A stretch of DNA of 64,000 nucleotides from Streptomyces sp. NBC_01498. GTDB taxonomy: Bacteria > Actinomycetota > Actinomycetes > Streptomycetales > Streptomycetaceae. Shown here piece by piece: positions 62,401 to 64,000 of this stretch (position 1 is its first letter; the number at the start of each line of letters is the position of its first letter). The stretch lies in contig NZ_CP109598.1 of NCBI RefSeq assembly GCF_036327775.1, positions 2,170,001 to 2,234,000 of the forward strand, in the 5' to 3' direction. A program made the position numbers and the translations under genes. Below the pieces are notes generated by a model that was not told the origin of the DNA, did not search any database, and worked only from the letters and a program-made list of their open reading frames with translations.

Positions 62401-62955
62401 CTCGTCGGCGAAGCCGCGCGTGGTGAGGCAGGCCCGCAGGTCGCCGGGCCAGCGGATGTGCGCCCGGCCCTCGCGCTCCAGGTCGAGCTGGCCGGCGAGC
62501 AGGTCACGTACGGCGACGTCCTGCTCCGGTCCCGACAGCAGCCGCAGCGGCTCGGTGAAGAGCTCGGCCTCCTGGTGGGCGCGGACGAGCGCGTAACAGA
62601 ATGAGTGGAACGTGGTCGCCCGCGGCCCCTGCGCACCACCCAGCCTCACCGCCGTGCGGTCGCGCAGTTCGACCGCCGCCTTGCGGCTGAAAGTGAGGAC
62701 GAGCATCCGTTCCGGATCGACGCCCCGCGCGACCCGCGCGGCCACGCTCTCGACCAGCGTGGTCGTCTTCCCGGTGCCCGGACCCGCGAGGACGAGGAGC
62801 GGTCCGCGGTCGTGGTCAACCACCGGGCGCTGCGCTGCGTCCAGCACAGGGGGATCCGCCGGCGCCGGTGCCGTACGCACGAGCCGGTACGCGGCGGAGT
62901 CCCGCTGCCGTACCCGACGGTGCGGAATACGTCCGGTGGAAGAGAAGGAGCTCAC
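59497..62955 (-). CDS. adnA: AdnA-like ATP-dependent helicase-nuclease with Fe-S cluster motif
   Basis: The 1,152-residue protein has Walker A LVLAGPGTGKTTTLVES, motif II VFVDEYQDTDPAQVALL, motif V RLMTAHRSKGLEWRLVVVTG and motif VI RLFYVAATRARERL. The C-terminal nuclease site lies in YVVDFKTGKA (D1031, K1033). Cysteines C1132, C1135 and C1141 plus an upstream one (NTCALQWFLG) form the pattern for the iron-sulfur staple of AddB/AdnA-type nucleases. The pentapeptide ADERT repeats five times near residues 467-492. It probably pairs with the AdnB-like protein in double-strand break end resection. Confidence 0.9.
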   Translation of the reverse strand: MSSFSSTGRIPHRRVRQRDSAAYRLVRTAPAPADPPVLDAAQRPVVDHDRGPLLVLAGPGTGKTTTLVESVAARVARGVDPERMLVLTFSRKAAVELRDRTAVRLGGAQGPRATTFHSFCYALVRAHQEAELFTEPLRLLSGPEQDVAVRDLLAGQLDLEREGRAHIRWPGDLRACLTTRGFADEVRAVLARSRELGLGPDSLAVFARRTGRPDWTAAASFLAEYLDVLDMQGVLDYAELVHRAVLLAERPEVARQLADRYDAVFVDEYQDTDPAQVALLRAIAGNGRTLVAFGDPDQAIYAFRGADVNGILDFPLDFPRTDGRPAPVRVLTTSRRSGAELLAATRLLTGRMPLGRLPAEKVRAHRELAAVRAGGRVEAYTYPTPSTELENVADILRRAHLEEGVPWREMAVLVRAGGRTIPAVRRALTSAGVPLEIDGDDVPLRHEPAVAPLLTALRAVARAAVRPADERTADERTADERTADERTADERTGGERTGSTETDPGAEAGDGDGADGETGIGNAAGIGSGWLDVETALTLLGSPLGGMDAADLRRLGRALRDEERAAGTRVPPPSDVLLARALAEPERLVTHDPAHARGAQVLGALLAKTRALLAGGGTAEEALWELWDGTPWPARLERSALRGGAAGRNADRDLDAVCALFDAAARAEERSGGRGALNFLEEIDAQDIAADTLSGRAVRPDAVRLMTAHRSKGLEWRLVVVTGVQEGLWPDLRRRGSLLEADRIGRDGLAEPLTPGALLTEERRLFYVAATRARERLVVTAVKAPADDGDQPSRFLTELGVEPRDVTGRPRRPLAVAALVAELRATTVDPEATPALRDAAARRLARLAALSDEEGRPLVPAAHPDRWWGLYEPTRSAVPLRDRDRPVALSGSALDQLANTCALQWFLGREVKADEPATAAQGFGNVVHVLADEVASGRTPADLDVLMERLDSVWDALAFDAPWKSQQEKQHARVALERFLRWHVMDRAGRTPAATEHAFDVTLEAGAYEVRIRGSMDRVEQDAQGRAYVVDFKTGKAAPTKEEVAHHPQLAVYQLAVAEGAVDEVFDGRRPEPGGAELVQLRQAAPKKEGGEVLPKVQAQGPLAGEWVGDLLATAAGRVLDERFTPSTGQHCAHCSFRASCSARPEGRQIVE
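61481..61555. repeat. 15-bp in-frame tandem repeat, five copies, in adnA
   Basis: GTCCGTTCGTCCGCC is repeated five times from 61481 to 61555 with a single base change in copy three. On the minus strand this encodes ADERT repeated, inside a disordered loop between helicase subdomains. Confidence 0.93.
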
Positions 62956-63109
62956 GTGGATCGCCGGTCCTGGAGGGGTGCTGGTGGTGACGGGGTCTTC
63001 TGAGACGCGCGATCCGGTGCGCGGGCCGCTGCTCGCGGCGCCCGCTCGTCCGTACGGTCCTCAGGAGACGCGCTGGAGCTTCCGCGTCGGGGTGGAATAT
63101 CAGAAAATG

Positions 63110-63511
63110 TCAGATGTGAGCAGCATCGCCCTCGTCGGCGTCCGATTCGGGCGGGCGGCCGTCCCAGCGCGCCCGTCTCATGTCGACGCGCGGCAGGTGG
63201 CCCGTGGAGGCACGCGTGGCCTCCCGCAGCGGGGTGCCCTCCTCGCGGTAGTGGGCCAGGGCCGTCAGCTCGTGACCGGCGAGCAGCACGCCGTCCGAGC
63301 GGATCACGCGCCACCAGGGCACGGCCGACCCGTACAGCGCCATGGCGCGGCCGACCTGGCGGGGGCCGCCCTCGCCGAGCCACTCGGCGACGTCGCCGTA
63401 CGCCATCACCCGGCCGGGCGGGATCAGGTCGGCCACGTCGAGCACCCGTTCCGCGTAGTCGGGCAGGGCCGCGGCCGACTCGTCGGGTTCGTCGCTCCTC
63501 ATCCGCCCCAT
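63110..63511 (-). CDS. Alkyltransferase-like protein (ATL), MGMT fold without catalytic Cys
   Basis: The 133-residue protein has the DNA-binding fold of O6-alkylguanine-DNA alkyltransferases (RVLDVADLIPPGRVMAYGDV). The active-site motif PCHRV is replaced by PWWRVIRSDG, the ATL hallmark. ATLs bind alkylated guanine and channel it to nucleotide excision repair. The start is either ATG at 63511 or 63502. It stands just upstream of adnA on the same strand, separated by 154 bases with no recognisable gene. Confidence 0.9.
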   Translation of the reverse strand: MGRMRSDEPDESAAALPDYAERVLDVADLIPPGRVMAYGDVAEWLGEGGPRQVGRAMALYGSAVPWWRVIRSDGVLLAGHELTALAHYREEGTPLREATRASTGHLPRVDMRRARWDGRPPESDADEGDAAHI

Positions 63512-63726
63512 CCTGCCGCACGGCACCGACAGTCCGCCCGCGCGACGACCGGGACCCGGCCGCACCCCCGCACCGTCCGCCGCGCCCACCGCGTCCGCCA
63601 CGCCCGACGCGGTGTTCCCCAATGCACCCTGATACCCCCCTCTGTCACCCTGGCGTGCCACCATCATGCGGGCGGTGACTGGTGATACGAGACCAAGAAG
63701 ACACGGATTCGACAGAGGAGCAGGAC

Positions 63727-64000
63727 GTGCAGCCTCCGACGGTGGCCGGCACCCCTGACGCCGAGCCACGCCCCGAACCGGCTCCCGACGCCCCCGCCGG
63801 GGCCCGGAAGCGCGCCTCGACCGAAGCGGGCCGGTCCGGCACCGGCGCCTCGGGTGACACGAGTGCGGACGCCACCGGAGAAGCCGCCGGAGACGGCGCG
63901 GGAGACAGCGCGGGAGACAGCGCCGCAGACATGGACCGCGACACGGGCGGCGACGCGCGCGGGGACACGGGCACCGGCACCGGCACCTCCGACGACGCGC
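63727..64000 (+). CDS. Unidentified gene, 5' part only (truncated by window edge)
   Basis: GTG at 63727 is preceded by GAGGAG six bases away. The frame stays open to the window end (91 codons). It encodes a disordered Ala/Gly/Asp/Thr-rich segment (QPPTVAGTPDAEPRPEP, then GDGAGDSAGDSAADM repeats). Only a long N-terminal tail is visible, so the main domain lies outside the window. It is divergent from the ATL gene. Confidence 0.6.
   Translation, partial: MQPPTVAGTPDAEPRPEPAPDAPAGARKRASTEAGRSGTGASGDTSADATGEAAGDGAGDSAGDSAADMDRDTGGDARGDTGTGTGTSDDA

Noticed and set aside
58690..62604. A 1,304-codon plus-strand frame opposite adnA and the lipoprotein gene
   Set aside because: Antisense shadow in high-GC DNA; composition is Gly/Arg/Val-rich with no domain, and the minus strand encodes a clear helicase-nuclease.

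Overview
The window is high-GC chromosomal DNA of a Streptomyces. GC bias at third codon positions is strong throughout, and GTG starts, leaderless promoters and sigma-R promoters are all present. Several genes are specific to the genus or nearly so: dasR, sigR-rsrA, katA-catR, wblC, and nrdAB behind a cobalamin riboswitch. I see no insertion sequence, prophage, CRISPR array or rRNA gene. The region looks like chromosome core rather than an acquired island. Two identical initiator tRNA-Met genes are present.

Layout. 1-9 kb: the end of dasR, the carbon-starvation transporter cstA with its small partner, two GNAT acetyltransferases, and the class Ia ribonucleotide reductase operon nrdAB. 9-16 kb, mostly minus strand: a secreted M15 peptidase, peptide deformylase, a TPR protein and two membrane HD-domain proteins. 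15.7-19.5 kb: the sigR-rsrA thiol-stress switch with its own sigma-R promoter, a hydrolase, an SRAP protein and a secreted chitin-active LPMO with a DasR operator upstream. 19.7-28.3 kb: an M50-like membrane protein, aroA, rsgA, gdx, a TetR regulator, hisN, a CBS protein, and divergent katA/catR. 28.3-31 kb: two identical tRNA-Met genes flanking a large Sel1-repeat protein. 31-40.5 kb: UPF0182 protein, PDZ/Lon-like protease, a 57-residue membrane protein, moaE, an epimerase, a zincin and a Nudix hydrolase. 40.7-43.8 kb: a TerD-AIM24 fusion with two AIM24 paralogues. 43.9-51.3 kb: a YgjP-type metallopeptidase, a ThiF/E1-like protein, an ABC1 kinase, wblC (whiB7) with a regulated leader, and uvrD2. 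51.4-64 kb: mycoredoxin, NudC, M20 dipeptidase, the AdnA/AdnB-type helicase-nuclease pair with a lipoprotein between them, an alkyltransferase-like protein, and the start of another gene.

How the genes fit together. The right half preserves an actinobacterial block also found in mycobacteria (UPF0182, PDZ protease, zincin, ABC1 kinase, whiB7, uvrD2, mrx1, nudC, adnAB). It combines DNA end processing with redox and antibiotic stress functions. SigR/RsrA and mycoredoxin are linked by perfect sigma-R promoter motifs. WblC is known in S. coelicolor to raise sigR expression under translation-inhibiting antibiotics, so part of that circuit lies in this window. DasR at the left edge probably controls the LPMO at 18.9-19.4 kb.

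Recurring oddity: several core proteins (NrdA, HD-GYP, TetR, AdnA, AdnB, ABC1 kinase, ThiF-like) carry low-complexity segments. Many of these are encoded by in-frame 15-bp or 90-bp tandem repeats.
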